Position numbers and translations under genes: made by a program
NCBI GenBank assembly: GCA_021397845.1
Contig: CM038040.1
Coordinates: forward strand, 61,830,088 to 61,894,087
Reading direction: 5' to 3'
Origin: Areca catechu
Taxonomy: Eukaryota > Streptophyta > Magnoliopsida > Arecales > Arecaceae
Length of the DNA: 64,000 nucleotides
Shown: positions 20,381 to 31,990 of the stretch, piece after piece
Position numbering within the stretch: the stretch's first letter is position 1
Layout of the letters: each line of letters opens with the position of its first letter
The notes under the pieces: generated by a model
The model's database searches: none
Seen by the model: only the letters and a program-made list of their open reading frames with translations
What the model was told of the DNA's origin: nothing

Positions 20381-21710
20381 TGTTGGAATTGTGTTCTAAA
20401 GCCAATCGTCTAGGTTGTAGACAGTTGTGCTATTTTATATTTTGTATATGAATTTTCAATAAATAAAAGTTATTCATTTTTGGATGTCCATCATTTTACA
20501 TTTTTTGTAATGAACTCTTGTATGATGGAGTCCTTAGAACTACTTTGTTTGATATAGAGAGGATATATCAAGTAGTTCTTAAACCGGTTCACAACCAAAG
20601 GATACATTATTATAGGATGACAATGTATCAAGTGTAAGTTGTTGTATGTCACATTTGTTGGTTATCCTCTTAACCAAGGAGTGTGGAGATACTGGTGTGA
20701 CGTGCAAGTAAAGTGTATGACATTTCACTGAACGTAACCATCTGTGGAGCTCCCTTCTGTCAAAGGGTTGCTCGCAAAGGGATATGGGATATGTGTCCCT
20801 CAGACCTGAGGTCATCATGAGAGCTTGTAAGCAACTCACTATACTTTGGTGCTAGATTACCTGGATTTCTAATCCAGTGATGGAAGGTTTCTGGGTATAG
20901 TCAAGTACTTGTGGAGCGTTGGTGGATCAAGATGGAATTGATCTCTCCAAATAATTTTGAGTGAATGACTCACTATGTCTCAATTCAACAAAACCTTGGC
21001 AAAGGTAGTTCTTGTGAGGAGTCACGGAACTTATGAAGTTGAGACATGATCTGGATAGACCAAATTAGGGTTGGCAGTTTAACCTTAGGTCATCCTGAGC
21101 ATTATAAGGTCAAAGGGATGAATTATGCGGCAACCATATGCTAGAGGTTCTTGTGAGGTGCTCTGCATCTTCGACCTATCTGGACGTCGGGTATCATTGC
21201 TAAATGAGGACTTTGACAGGTACTGAAAATGTTACGGTACTACCGGCTTAGTATTCGAACCTATGGGGTCACACACCATAGAGGATTTCTATCGATCTTG
21301 TGGCTAATCGATGATTAGGAATCGTTTGCCGTCACCTGAAGTCAATATAATTGACTTTGCTCCAAATGTCGACACTTGAATTTTTGTAGGTGTCGACACT
21401 TGGTGAAGTGTCGACACTTGGCCATTTTCGAGTGTCGACACTTCTTATGACGAACAGATTTCTGGGAGGATTTCGTGGAGGATTTTTAGCATGTTTTGAC
21501 CTGGTTTGAATTTCTAATTCAAACCAGTTTTGTCTCCAAGGTTTTATGGTATGAAGGTCATACCTTCCTCTTTGGGTTGGACCCATTTGGGATGACCTTG
21601 ATCCTCTCCCCCATTCTCTCCTCTCATCTCTCCTCCTTCCTTCTTCTCCCTGTCCCTGCTGCCCCTATAAATATAGGACATTGTAGTGGCTATTGGGGTT
21701 ACACAAGATA
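20381..21710 (+). repeat. Copia 1 3' LTR, truncated
   Basis: Starts TGTTGGAATTGTG and aligns with the 5' LTR up to GGGGTTACACAA at 21710. The last 500 bp (most of R-U5) are missing. It contains four GTCGAC palindromes (21365-21450), where the 5' LTR has one intact, and a TATA box near 21667. Confidence 0.87.
21365..21450 (+). promoter_or_regulatory. Four-copy GTGTCGACAC cluster, copia 1 3' LTR
   Basis: Four TGTCGACAC palindromes lie within about 80 bp, roughly 220 bp upstream of the TATA box. Two flank a GGTGAA insertion not found in the 5' LTR, so the copy number differs between the two LTRs. Confidence 0.65.
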
Positions 21711-22537
21711 CCATCTAGCAATGGGTCCCGATGTCCGGATAGGTCGAAGATGCGAGAGCAATCAATCGAACCTCTAGCATATGGTTACCGTATAATTCAT
21801 CCATTTGACCTCCAATGCTCAGGATGACTTAGGGTTAGATTGCCAACCTAGCTGAGTCAATCCACAACATATCTCAACCTTGCAAGTCCAGTGACTCCTC
21901 ACTAGGACTACCCCAGCCGAGGATTTGCTAAATTGAGACACTGCGAGACATTCAATCCAAACTATTTGGACAGGTCAATTCCATCTTGGTCTACCACTGC
22001 TCCACAAGTACTTGCCTGTACCCAGAAACCTTCCGTTACCGGATTAGAAATCCAGGTAGTCCACACCAAAGCACAGGGAGTTGCTTGCAAGCTACCATGA
22101 TGACCTCAGGTTGGAGGGATACATATACCCATATCCAATCGTGAGTATCCCTTTGGCAGAAAGGGGCTACACGGAGTCACGTTCAATGAGATATCATATA
22201 TCCCACTTGCAGATCACATCAGTGTCACCACACTCCTTTGGTCAAGAGGATAACTAAACGATGTGAACCACAACAACCTACACTTGATACATTGCCATCC
22301 AGTATAATGTATCCTTTGGTTGTGAACTTGATTTAAGGACCACTCGATATATCCTCTCTATATCGAAGTCAGTGTAGTCCTAAGGACTTCATCACATGAA
22401 AATAGTTCATTACAGGAAAATGTCAGAATGTGATGAGTTTCCAAAATAATATTTATTAATTCATACAAAGAGTACAATACTCTATTCAACCACCTACAGC
22501 CTAGGCGATTGGCTTTGGGACACAATTTCTAAAAAAG
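21711..22537 (-). repeat. Inverted copia LTR fragment
   Basis: The reverse complement of this stretch matches the first ~830 bp of the copia 1 LTRs in order: the CTAGG-GTAGA start, GAGAGGATAT, CACAACCAAAGGATACATT, CAAGTACTTGTGGAGC, and TTCGACCTATCCGGA. It is clearly diverged, so it comes from a different element of the same family, not a simple inversion of the neighbour. It stops abruptly at 21711, head-on against the truncated 3' LTR. The LTR terminus at 22529-22537 is degraded. Confidence 0.85.
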
Positions 22538-23496
22538 GAAAAACTCCAAAGAGATTCCTATACTGGAGAGAAAAACAAATTATTTTAATTAACTTTTTTT
22601 TTGAAAATAAGTGAAATAATCAAAATCATTATCCTAGGGTTAACCTAGATCTAGACAGCTCCTAACTGATCCAAGGTTACCTTCGAGCAGTCCAAGCCCA
22701 AGATCAATTAACTGACTTGGCCAGGTAAGTGTAAGGTTGGTGGGGGTCCCCCCGTTGCTTGCCTTAGACACCAATTAAAATTGGCCAGGTAAGTGAACGG
22801 AACAAATTAAAGAACCACCTTCCTTTGAGCTCTTGTCCCTGAACTACTTTCCTTAGACATCATGTAGCTAAATGATCTGAACCCGGTCCAACTCTAGGGT
22901 TCCCTTGTCCTATTGAGCTCGAAATCCGCAGGGTGGATGCCTAATTGATTTTAGAATTAAAGGCTTGGATCAATGCAAATGTTGGGTGGTGGTTTGTGGA
23001 CTAAGGAAGGGTATTAAACTCCCCACCTTATCTTATTAATGGTTTATGCCCTTAAGTTGATTATGAAATTATGAAATGCAACAAATAAGGTGTCCAAAAT
23101 AAAAGTTATAAACAAACAAAATTAAACTAATTACTTTTTTTTAAAATTTTAAAGATTAAGTCTCTGATCCTAATAAATTATAAAATGTCAGGGTAAATTT
23201 TTTTGATTTTGCAAAAAAATAAATTTACCTAAGTGAATCTAAAAATGAAAAACAAAAAGCATAAATTTTTTTTTGCTCAACTTTTTTGTACCCTAGGACA
23301 ACCATTCAACATAACCTCCCAGTTATGCCAGGGCAACCTTATCAGGGCACTCAAGATTAAAATTTTTAATTTTTAATTATTTTTAATTTTTAAATTTTGA
23401 GTTTTGAATTTTTTTTGAAATTTGAATTTAAAATTTGAAATTTGAAATTTTTTGTTGTTTTTTATTTTTATTTTTTTTTCAAAATAACGCCAAAAG
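22538..23496 (-). other. Athila-like leader, no gene
   Basis: No open frame of note. The left half shares blocks with 52430-52800, such as AAGGTTGGTGGGG and GGCTTGG/AGGTCAATGCAA. The right half (23340-23480) is a very low-complexity AATTTT/AAATTTGAAATTT run. Confidence 0.65.
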
Positions 23497-23514
23497 TCCC
23501 CGGCAACGGTGCCA
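23497..23514 (-). other. Athila-like primer binding site (tRNA-Asp type)
   Basis: The minus strand reads TGGCACCGTTGCCGGGGA, one mismatch from TGGCGCCGTTGCCGGGGA, the site used by Athila/Tat elements. It lies six bases from the LTR end. Confidence 0.88.
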
Positions 23515-23520
23515 AAAATC

Positions 23521-25171
23521 TGATGCGCGTCACAATGCACCGACCTAAAACCTTAAATCCACTACTCTTAAAAGTATAATAGTGAGAGTAAGGGTCGAAC
23601 CCACAAAGACTTTTATGTTATTTTGAAAAAGACTTTTGAAAAGTAAAAGCTAAACTAAAATAGAAATATAAATGCAAAAGATATGAATCTCGAAATTTCA
23701 ACTGGTTACTTGCTAGGTGGGCTGCCACTTTTATGAGATTTGTATATTCTGATCTAGATATAACCTATTCTTGTGATGACGACCCATACCTGTTCGATCA
23801 CGGCCCGTTCTCCTGGAATATAGATTAGTCAGAAATCAGACACATACAAATAATAAAAATCCTTTCTAGAGATAGTTTATTCCAAGAGCAAAACTATACC
23901 TATTGATCACAGCTTGTCCCAAGAATATAAACTATGCCTAAAAAGAATGAAATGATTCATAAAAATATTGACAAGAAATTTCTATTTTTATTTCATAGAA
24001 AAGGAGTACAAAAGATTAAAAATAAAATAAACCCCATGTGCCAAACACTATAGTGGAATCCCGAGAAGATGACCTAGCCTTCTATCCTGGACATTGACTT
24101 CGCAAAAAAAAAATATGAGAATAGGAAGTGGAATGGGGCACAAAATGGAAGTCTCCCCAATCCCTCTCTGGAGCGTAGAATGACCTCGAGATTTATAGAT
24201 AGGAAATACAGTGTCGGCCCGTGTGGGAACCACGGTGATTTCCTCATCCCAATCTGCTTCTGAAACTCGACGCTATCTCCTCATCCGAACTCCTTCGCGA
24301 TCGTATCTCCATCTCAAAAATCAAACTCAAAATCCTATTGCACAACCCCGCGTCCATCCAGCATCGTCCGATAACTCTTCTCCTCTCCCGACAACATTGA
24401 TGCGAACAACATCCGTGGCAGCATGGACTGGTGGCAACATAGACCTTTCTGGCCATGGAAGGCTCTTCCGGCCGGTGGGATGGTGCGGGGATGAGGAGAA
24501 GAGTCTGGTAGCAGGGACGGTGATAGGCAGCATGGGTGGCGATGATGGGCAGCTCGCGGCTTGGGATGGCGATGCCTCATAGCGACAACGGGGGAAGCTA
24601 CTTAGGAATTTCCGGCCGTGGGAGGAGCGAACGATGGTTGGAAGCAACGGTGACTTCGTGACGGCAATGGGTGGCTCTGGCGGTGAAGAAGAGCGATGGG
24701 TAGAAGATGGAGGTAGCAGTGATTCCAGCGATTTTCTAGCTAAACAGGGCTTCTCCGGTCGAACGAAGAAGGTGGCAGCGGCTTGGGCGGCGCCAAGGGC
24801 ATCTCTTCGGTAAGTTCCGGAGCAAGCAGAGCTTCGTGGTCCACGGTCCTCTCTGTGGACCGGCAGAAATGGCAGCCGGTGGACCGATTGCAATTCTATG
24901 GACCGAACAATCAGACCACAGTGAACCAGCCATAAGCTTTAAGTTGTCACTCCAAAAATCGTGCCGCTTTAAAAACCATGCTAAAATCTTCTAAAATTCA
25001 TTTCAGGCCCATATGAACTCCGATTTGGGTCCGGTTCACGCCGTTGAATTCATAATTCGAGCTCTACATAATGATAGCCTTTTTTATAAAAGATATATAA
25101 AAGTATCAATTCTAAAGATAATTAATTATTAATTTAATACTCTTATATATACATAAAATATAATTATCACA
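23521..25171 (-). repeat. Athila-like 5' LTR (about 1650 bp)
   Basis: The left edge TGATGCGCG is fixed by the adjacent primer site. The right edge near 25171 (..TATCACA) is placed by comparison with the LTR ends at 49384 and 54800 and is approximate. A GC-rich stretch (24380-24900) gives overlapping open frames on both strands without family resemblance; I treat these as chance. Confidence 0.7.
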
Positions 25172-26357
25172 TACTTCTACACTATTTTAATATTTTAGAA
25201 AAGTCTACTACTGGCCTCTTTTCCCAGAAAAAGAGGAAAAGAAGATAGGACATTACTAGAGACCCACATTTCATGGCAGTCATGGTAATTGCATGATCTA
25301 AATTATATATTTCCAGAGCCACTTTATTGAATCGGCTCACATAAGATCGTAGGGATTCTTGCTTCCCTTGCTTGATATTGATCAGGGAGTTAGAATCTCA
25401 GTGCACCTCTTACTGCTTGCAAAATGGGTAATGAACAATTAACCTAGCTAGTCGAAGGAGTACATAGAATTTGGTTTCAAGCCAAAGTACTGATATCTAG
25501 CCACCTTTCTAAGGATAAAGATAAAGGCTTAGCATAAAATCCCATCAGTGCTCTATGAAGGAGCATTATAGCCTTGAAGGTCTCTAAATGATCAATTGGG
25601 TTGGTAGACCCATCATAAGTTTCACGTTGTGGCACCTTAAAATGCCTTAAAAGAGCTTCTCATGTGATGTCGGCTTCAAAAGGTGGAATGGTATTATAAT
25701 CAAGTTCACTCTGATTTAGAGCCAAACCTTTCATGGCATTGATGCACTGGTAGAGCTCTTACAACTTGCAGTCTACTTCTACTTCTTTCATGGTATATGC
25801 CCCCAAGGTTTAGGGAGTTGACCAAACTGGTGTCAATCCCTCATCAGATCGAGGCAAAGGAGAATGCCTCCCTACATGCATGGGGCTTTGTGGTGTTCCT
25901 AGGTGAGTATGCTCCTCCTGTTTAGAACTTTGCAAGAGGAGAGTTATTGTAGCTCTAGTCACAATGCCCCCAATGCTATTCAGGTTTGGGGCGATATCGC
26001 CTGGTCTACTAATGGCTATGATACTACTAACGGTGCTACCAACACCACTGGGCCTTAGTGCTAAATAACCTTGTATGGCCAGTGGGGCTACCTGAATCTA
26101 TTAGAAAAGCTACTCTAGGTGGTCAGGTTGACCCCCTGCTAGGTGATGCTAGCTTAAGATTCTGGGGTGAGACCTCTAGTAGGTTGACTAGCTTGCCCCT
26201 AGATCATGGTACTAGAATATCGGGTGGACACATCTTTGGATGACATAAAGCTTTGCTTGGTATTTCTTCCTGAAAACAAGTGCTAAAAGAGTAGTAGGCC
26301 CTTCGTCTACCTGTTGATGCTAATTCTCTTCTATATACTGGAGGTTGGTGGAGGAGA
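25172..26357 (-). pseudogene. Gypsy gag remnant, minus strand
   Basis: Reading the minus strand with several frame changes gives a recognisable gypsy gag. It has P-P-F-E-A-D-I, then L-R-H-F-K-V-P-Q-R-E-T-Y-D-G-S-T-N-P-I-D-H (about 25560-25640), then a run ending in the W-L-D region and Q-A-R-E-T-R-I-P (about 25340-25370). Stops are frequent. The proline/glycine-rich part towards 26250 would be the N-terminal side. RT and integrase are not present. Its LTR may be the DNA at 27808-28480, separated by the solo LTR insertion. Confidence 0.6.
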
Positions 26358-27807
26358 TGATGAGGGACTAATATGCATGCAAGTCTTTTTGTATGTTTTA
26401 TATGTGGGGTTAGGTGATTAATTCTTGAATTTCATATCAAAATTAGTTGTAAGGAATTTTGTATGAATTTTTGAAGCCAAGCATGTAGATTAGAACCTAG
26501 AAAAGTACTAAAGAAGGATCGCCGGGGCTGAGAAGCCTCGGTTAGGGCAAGTTCTCCTACAATATAAAGACTGGAGGTAGAGGGGGTGTACCTGACAATG
26601 TCTGAAGTGCCCGGTGAAGATCGCAGTGAAGGGATCTCTCGTTCCTCGATGGATGCGGCCTGAAAAATCGAGCCAAAGACCCGCGGATACCCGGCTTTCT
26701 GCTCGGTGGTCCGATTGAGCTTGGCTGGAGTCGTTGGTTTCGTAGGAACTCGGAGATCTGCAAACGACCTATCAGGGTTAGAAAACTCAGAGGAAATCAA
26801 GAAAACAAAGGAAAATAGCAAAGGAAAGAAAGTTTTGGAGGGGGCTGGAAGGATGGTTGGTGGCAGGAAGATTGTTGCAAACACTGGGAAGAAGAACTCT
26901 CGAACCCCTTTATGCACACAGTAGGGTAATCAAACAAAACAATATAAGAACTCAAGGTTTATTTCATATCAAAAATCTATCCTCATACAAGAGACTAGGG
27001 TCCTTTAAATAGACCCTTAGTCTTGGGCTCCAAGTAAGGATACATTAGTCTTTACATAAGAATCCTACTCCCTCTCAAACCCTAGTTAGAAAACAAGGAA
27101 ACATTAGGTAGAAAAATCCCTAAAAATTCTCTTGACTTGGTCAACACCCCAAGGATGCCTAGGGGGGCATGTTGGGCTTCTAAGAGCAGTAAGGGGCCGG
27201 CCCAAAGGGACTTGGGCGCATGGGCTTGGGCCTCTGGAAGCTGGGGTGGCCTGGTAGCTAGGTAGCAGGAATATTCCTTGGTATCTTGCTTCTTAGGGGC
27301 TTGGGCTTGGTGCTTGGGCTTGATTTCTTTGGGCTAGGATGCAGGTGGACCTCTGGAATCATGGATGCCTTGGTCTATGAATATACTTTGGCATCTGGAA
27401 GGGAATCTGGGCATCTGGAGGGCATCTACAAGGAATCAGGGTTTTGATTTTCTTCCTGGGGTCTTCAAATCTTCAAGCTGGGTTGGACTTGGGCTAAACT
27501 TCCATATCTTCAATCTAGTTGGACTTGGTCTTCACTTGTATGATGTGGTCTTGAGTCTTCAGTATGCTTAGACATGACTCAAAAAAATAAAATTAGCTCA
27601 ACATGAGCTGACTAGCATTGGACTGAACTAGCTCAACTTGAGCTGACTAGTATAGAACTGAAATAACAACTCAAAAGACTCAAATAACAACTAAAATGAA
27701 CTCAGATAGGCTACGCCCTTATTACAGATGGACTCATAAATTATTGATCAATCCATAGAGGGTTGAAAAGCCTCTATCTTATTCTGGTGCCTCCGGTGTC
27801 CTCACCA
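26358..27807 (-). mobile_element. Solo gypsy LTR with 5-bp target duplication
   Basis: A complete LTR of the family seen at 16171-17434, in inverted orientation. The minus strand starts TGGTGAGGAC and ends GTCCCTCATCA. Both sides carry the direct repeat GGAGA (26353-26357 and 27808-27812), so it is a solo LTR formed by recombination after a genuine insertion. No primer site or polypurine tract adjoins it. The minus strand has TATA-like and AAGGGTC blocks shared with the other copy, and plus-strand CTTGGGCTTGG repeats lie near 27300. Its two insertion flanks read continuously as older gypsy DNA. Confidence 0.88.
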
Positions 27808-28487
27808 GGAGAGGTGTTGCGGACGATACTTGTAATAAAAGCCCTGGTCAAAGGTTGCTCTGGCAAAGGCCCTTTGATGATCAAGTCAGTTAGTAGGCAA
27901 TAGAAGAAAGAAAGTAGAGTATAGAGGAGAATGAGTATGTCACATATGCATACCTTGGGAGCTTCCATGGAGTCCCCTTTTATAGGTGATAATGAGGGCA
28001 TTTTTGTAATGCAAGAAGCCTCAACAGGGTTTGGTGAAAATTGATAGGGCATCTAATATTATCAGGAGATCTAGCAGAGAATCATTTTATTTCTCTAGAA
28101 TGCCTGCCTCCCATTAATAAAAACTTTATTTTATTTATGTTGTTAGTCGCTCTTCTTAATGGTGACAGGAATTGTAGCATGGAATAGGTCATGTCCCACA
28201 TAATTGAGAGGATTTGCTAGAGTTACAAAATGTAGCCTCCTAATCTTGCCATTAAGTGGATGGAAATAAGTGTCTAATGATTCCTCCTTCGGTTGCTGGA
28301 GATAGGCCACCATGGGATTTCATCTCCCCTTGGGCACAAGGATCCTAGGTTGGACGTAGTCCTCTTACTGGGAGTGAAGGTTGAGTAGGGCTAAGAAATT
28401 TTAGGTGCTAATTGGTGCACCCAAGGGCTGTCGAAGCTTGCCTGCTGAGGGCAAGGTGAGCTATCATCAAGGCTAAAGGTTAGCAAG
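27808..28487 (-). repeat. LTR-like DNA of an older gypsy element
   Basis: No gene. On the minus strand a CTATAAAAGGGGA TATA-like box lies at about 27977-27989. It is followed by a CTCATTCTCC..CTTTCTTTCTTCT pyrimidine-rich leader and a CCAGAGCAACC block, which together look like the U3/R/U5 of a gypsy LTR. It adjoins the gag remnant at 25172-26357 once the solo LTR is removed. Ends cannot be placed. Confidence 0.5.
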
Positions 28488-28575
28488 GCTATCAAAGGAC
28501 ATGGGATATTTCTATCTCCTCCGGGAGTTATGCTATCGAAGGACATGGGATATTTCTATCTCCTCCGGGAGTTAT
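28488..28575. repeat. 44-bp tandem duplication
   Basis: Two nearly identical 44-bp copies (28488-28531 and 28532-28575) differ at about one base (ATCAAAGG versus ATCGAAGG). They contain GGACATGGGATATTTC and CCTCCGGGAG. Confidence 0.92.
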
Positions 28576-29154
28576 GCTATTGAAGTAAGTTACCTTCCAC
28601 TACTCTCATGGACTAGGGAGCTTTCCCTCGATGACCGAAGGTTAATCCATGACCGGGGGTTAGCTAAACTAATGGTCACTAAAAAGGTTGCCAATGTTGG
28701 ATGATCGCTAGAAGGGGAGTTATCCTTTGTCAGGATTGGAGATCGATTGGACCAAAGGGGCTCAATGGCATAGCTTTGTCTTGTCTAAGGGATAACCTAC
28801 CTCAGATATCAAAGATGGACCTTGGGCATTGATCCTTCGACATGCTCCACATCCATACATGTCTTACTATCTATGGAGCCATCATATATAGAGGCACATG
28901 TAACTAGTGTTATTTCATTAGAAAATTCAAGGATAACTCCACCAATACTTCTCATGGACCACATCATTGATGTTTGGTTGATGTTCTATTTGAACAAATG
29001 CTCTATATATAAATATCTCGAGGGTGAAGGGAATGATGCCGAAGATTTGGAAGGCCGAGAGGGATCCAAGTATGGCTTTGCCTTGTCCAGTAGATGGAGG
29101 GTGACTGCTTGGGCCAACATCTAAACCCAAGGACCTTCAGGAGACCAAGGTGGG
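28576..29154. other. Unclassified intergenic or LTR DNA
   Basis: A plus-strand open frame at 28822-29124 (100 codons) has no family resemblance, so I do not call it a gene. The stretch lies between gypsy LTR-like DNA and the R1b LTR, and is probably upstream U3 of the older gypsy LTR. Confidence 0.35.
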
Positions 29155-29804
29155 TGATGTGGGACACAGACTCAATGTAACCCTAGATTATTTGGAAAAG
29201 GGAAACAACTAAACAAACTAGGACCGTGGGAGGGCTAAGAAGCCTCCCGGGACTAGGGTGACATTGAAAACTAAACTCCTAAAATAGCTGATCTTTTTGT
29301 TTTCAATTTTCTTGGTGGAGGTGGCAAAGGAAGGATGGAGATGGGGGACTAGGAACTGAAAGTCATGGCCCTGGGACTCACTCTAACAAGGAGACGCACA
29401 CAGAAAGTCAGGGATCAAAGCACATAGCTACCCTGAACTCTCATCGAACCCATCATCCACATAGTAGGGCTCTCAAAAAGGCCACTAGGGTAACTCTCAA
29501 AGGACATGAGGGGATAAGAAGATGGGATAGGGGATAACTAGGATGCTCGAACCCATCATCCACATAGTAGGGCTCTCACACCCCCCAATGAACCCATTAT
29601 CCACACAGTAGGGAATGAAGGCAAACGGGTCTCAGCCCAGAACCAGAACCAGAACCAATGGAGAACCCAAAAATTTATATCAAAATCTATTCATTACAAG
29701 GGGAGAGGGGGACTTTATATAGAAAATCCAAAACCCTCAGTTTCTTAGCCTCCAAGAAACCTAAAAAAGAAAAAATAAATTATATCAAAATTCATGCTAC
29801 ATCA
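29155..29804 (-). repeat. R1b LTR, left copy (650 bp)
   Basis: Begins TGATGTGGGAC and ends CTACATCA, variants of the family ends TGATGC..GCATCA. The minus-strand TATA (CTATATAAAG) lies at about 29713-29723. Two copies of CCCATCATCCACATAGTAGG lie inside. Confidence 0.8.
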
Positions 29805-30263
29805 AAAGTGGTGCTGATCTGCTCTGGAAGTGTGTTGGCTTGATGATCTATGCTAGAAAGCATGCTGCTCTGAAAACTGGACTACTCCGAAATCCATACA
29901 AACTCAAACTCACGAACATGCACAGGAAGGGAACCAAGTCCGGTGGGGCACCAGCGGACGGCCGGGGGTCGGGAAGCCCGGATCTGGGGCCGGTGGGGCG
30001 GAGGCTAGGGTTTGGGAGATTTTTTAAAACTCACAGGAGAAGATGGAATAATGTAGGAATAAAGTAGAAATAAGATTGGGATAAAGATGGAATAGCGGAA
30101 TAGGTGGAATAGCGGGAATAGGAAAAATAAAAAAAATCCGAGAAAATAAGAAAAAATAGAAAAAGAACCTAGACCTGCCCTGGATCCCCATCATTCTTCT
30201 CGACCGTGAAGAACTCGACTCTGTCAAGTTTGAAAAAATGGAGCACACCTTAATCCACAACTC

Positions 30264-30275
30264 GCTCTGATACCA
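30264..30275 (-). other. R1b primer binding site
   Basis: The minus strand reads TGGTATCAGAGC, three bases from the LTR end at 30279. Confidence 0.88.
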
Positions 30276-30278
30276 AAT

Positions 30279-30917
30279 TGATGCAGGATATAGACTCGAT
30301 GTAACCCTGGATTATTTGGGAAAGGAAAACAACTAAACAAACTAGGACTGTGGGAGGGCTAAGAAGCCTCCTGGGACTAGGGTGACACTGAAAACTAAAC
30401 TCCTAAAATAGCCAATCTCTTTTGTTTTCAATTTTCTTGGTGGAGGTGGCGAAGGAAGGATGGAGATGGGGGACTGGGAACTGGAAGTCATGGCCTTGGG
30501 ACTCACTCTAATGGGGAGACGCACACAGAAAGTCAGGGATCAAAGCACATAGCTACCCTAAACTCTCATCAAACCCATCATCCACATAGTAGGGCTCTCA
30601 AAGAGGTCGCTAGGGTAACTCTCAAAGGACATGAGGGGATAAGAAGATGGGATAGGGGATAACTAGGATTCTCGAACCCATCATCCACATAGTAGGGCTC
30701 TCACAACCCCCAACGAACCCATAATCAACATAATAGGGAACGAAGACAAACGGGCCTCACCCAGACCAGAACCAATGGAGAACCCAAAATTTATGTCAAA
30801 GTCTATTCATTATAGGGGGAGGGGGCCTTTATATAGAAAAACCAAAACCCTCAGTTTCTTAGCCTCCAAGAAAACTAAAAAAGAAAAATAAATTACATCA
30901 AAACTCATGCTGCATCA
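30279..30917 (-). repeat. R1b LTR, right copy (639 bp)
   Basis: Bounded by TGATGCAGGA and CTGCATCA. It aligns throughout with the left copy and more distantly with the R1a LTRs. Confidence 0.82.
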
Positions 30918-31309
30918 AAATTGGTGCTGATCTGCTCTGAGAAGCGTGTCAGCTTGATGATCTGCGCTGGAAAGCATGCTGCTCTGAAAATTGGACTATT
31001 GCGAAAGTCGTGCAAACTCAAACTCATGGACATGCACAGAAGGGAACCAAGTCCGGTGGGGCACCAGCGGATGGCCGGGGATCGGGTGGCCCCGATCTGG
31101 GGCCAACGGGGTGGAGGCTAGGGTTTGGGAGATTTTTTAAAACTCACGGGAGAAGATGGAATAATATAGGAATAAAACAGGAATAAGATCGGGATAAAGA
31201 TGGAATAGCAGGAATAGGTGAATAGCGGGAATAGGAAAAAAAAAAAAAATCTGAGAAAATAAAAAAAAATAGAAAAAGAACCTGGACCTGTTCTGGATCC
31301 CCATCAATG

Positions 31310-31990
31310 GGGGTTTAACCCCATATCGATTCTCAATATTTGGATGTGCTCACGAAACACATCATTGTGAGCAATTTGAATAGCACTCTAGATTTCACAA
31401 TGGACATCAATTGTTGAAGTGTGACTAACACCCATATCTTTTAGCAACTATTGAAGTCAAAGGAGCTCAAAAATAACATTAACAAGGGCCAAACATTCAA
31501 TATTTATACTAGATCTAGTAGTAGCAGTCTATTTCTTGTTGCACCAAAAAATAGAGAGTTACCAAGAGAGAAACAGTAAACAATATTTGGGTATCGATCA
31601 TTGGGATCACTCCTCTAGCTAGCATCCATGTAGGCATGTAGCATGAGAGAAGAGTGTGCTGCAAAATGAAGACATGAAATAGTGTACCACTAACATAGTA
31701 TAGTACACAGAGAACTACAACAAAATGAGTAAAGTAGGGAGCCAACATTTAAATAAATGAACATCATAGGTGATATTAGGGGGTGTCATAGTAACGTAGA
31801 CTACACTTCTAGCCAGCTAATGATAAAAAATGGTATCTTTAAGTAGTGTAACATCCAAGGGAGTGGGTCACATATTAGGTTCAAGATGATCAAATATAGT
31901 TTACTATCATGATCCCAAGATAAAAATAGAAGTTCTAAGGCAAATTTCGCTTTAGAGAGTTGATATCCATTAGGAGCAGAAGAGACTTGA
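31310..31990 (-). pseudogene. Copia RNase H remnant, minus strand
   Basis: The minus strand, with frame changes, reads as a copia RNase H region: A-Y-M near 31630 with D-P-N-D-R, then L-G-N-S-L-F-F-G (matching the usual L-G-N-S-L-I-S-W), and S-T/L-D-L-V pieces. A further frame continues upstream (31800-31990). No LTR or other pol part can be joined to it. Confidence 0.55.

Larger units (their letters stand above)
9951..21710 (+). mobile_element. Copia element 1 (Ty1/copia), interrupted and decayed
   Basis: A long Ty1/copia element with a 5' LTR (9951-11781), initiator-Met-type primer site (11783), leader (11795-13690), gag, protease-integrase, RT-RNase H and a 3' LTR (20381-21710, truncated at its U5 end). 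The order gag-PR-IN-RT-RH is diagnostic of copia. A gypsy element is inserted in RT (16171 to about 19285). Many stops, frameshifts and a missing central RT make it defective. The 3' truncation prevents scoring a target duplication. Confidence 0.88.
22538..25171 (-). mobile_element. Athila-like 5' LTR and leader, minus strand
   Basis: On the minus strand this is a 5' LTR (23521-25171), a tRNA-Asp-type primer site (23497-23514) and about 960 bp of leader reaching 22538, where the inverted copia LTR cuts it off. The leader matches 52390-53010 of the more complete element to the right. No coding region is present. Confidence 0.78.
29155..31306 (-). mobile_element. R1b: LTR-internal-LTR-internal array
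   Basis: The same family as R1a on the same strand. The order is LTR (29155-29804), internal (29805-30278), LTR (30279-30917), then a second copy of the internal region (30918-31306) that stops without a further LTR. This is a head-to-tail arrangement, as produced by unequal recombination between LTRs of adjacent elements. The internal part is under 500 bp and has no coding capacity. Internal copies include a GC-rich block near 29940-30010 and a run of GGAATA motifs. Confidence 0.8.

Noticed and set aside
9946..21715. Target-site duplication for copia 1
   Set aside because: The 3' LTR is truncated at 21710, so the right flank is not the original insertion site; any match would be chance.
24211..24933. 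Open frames up to 188 codons inside the Athila-like LTR
   Set aside because: Located in a GC-richer part of an LTR, on both strands, with no family resemblance.
28822..29124. 100-codon plus-strand frame as a host gene
   Set aside because: No homology recognised, no upstream promoter or codon signal, and flanked by LTR-like DNA.
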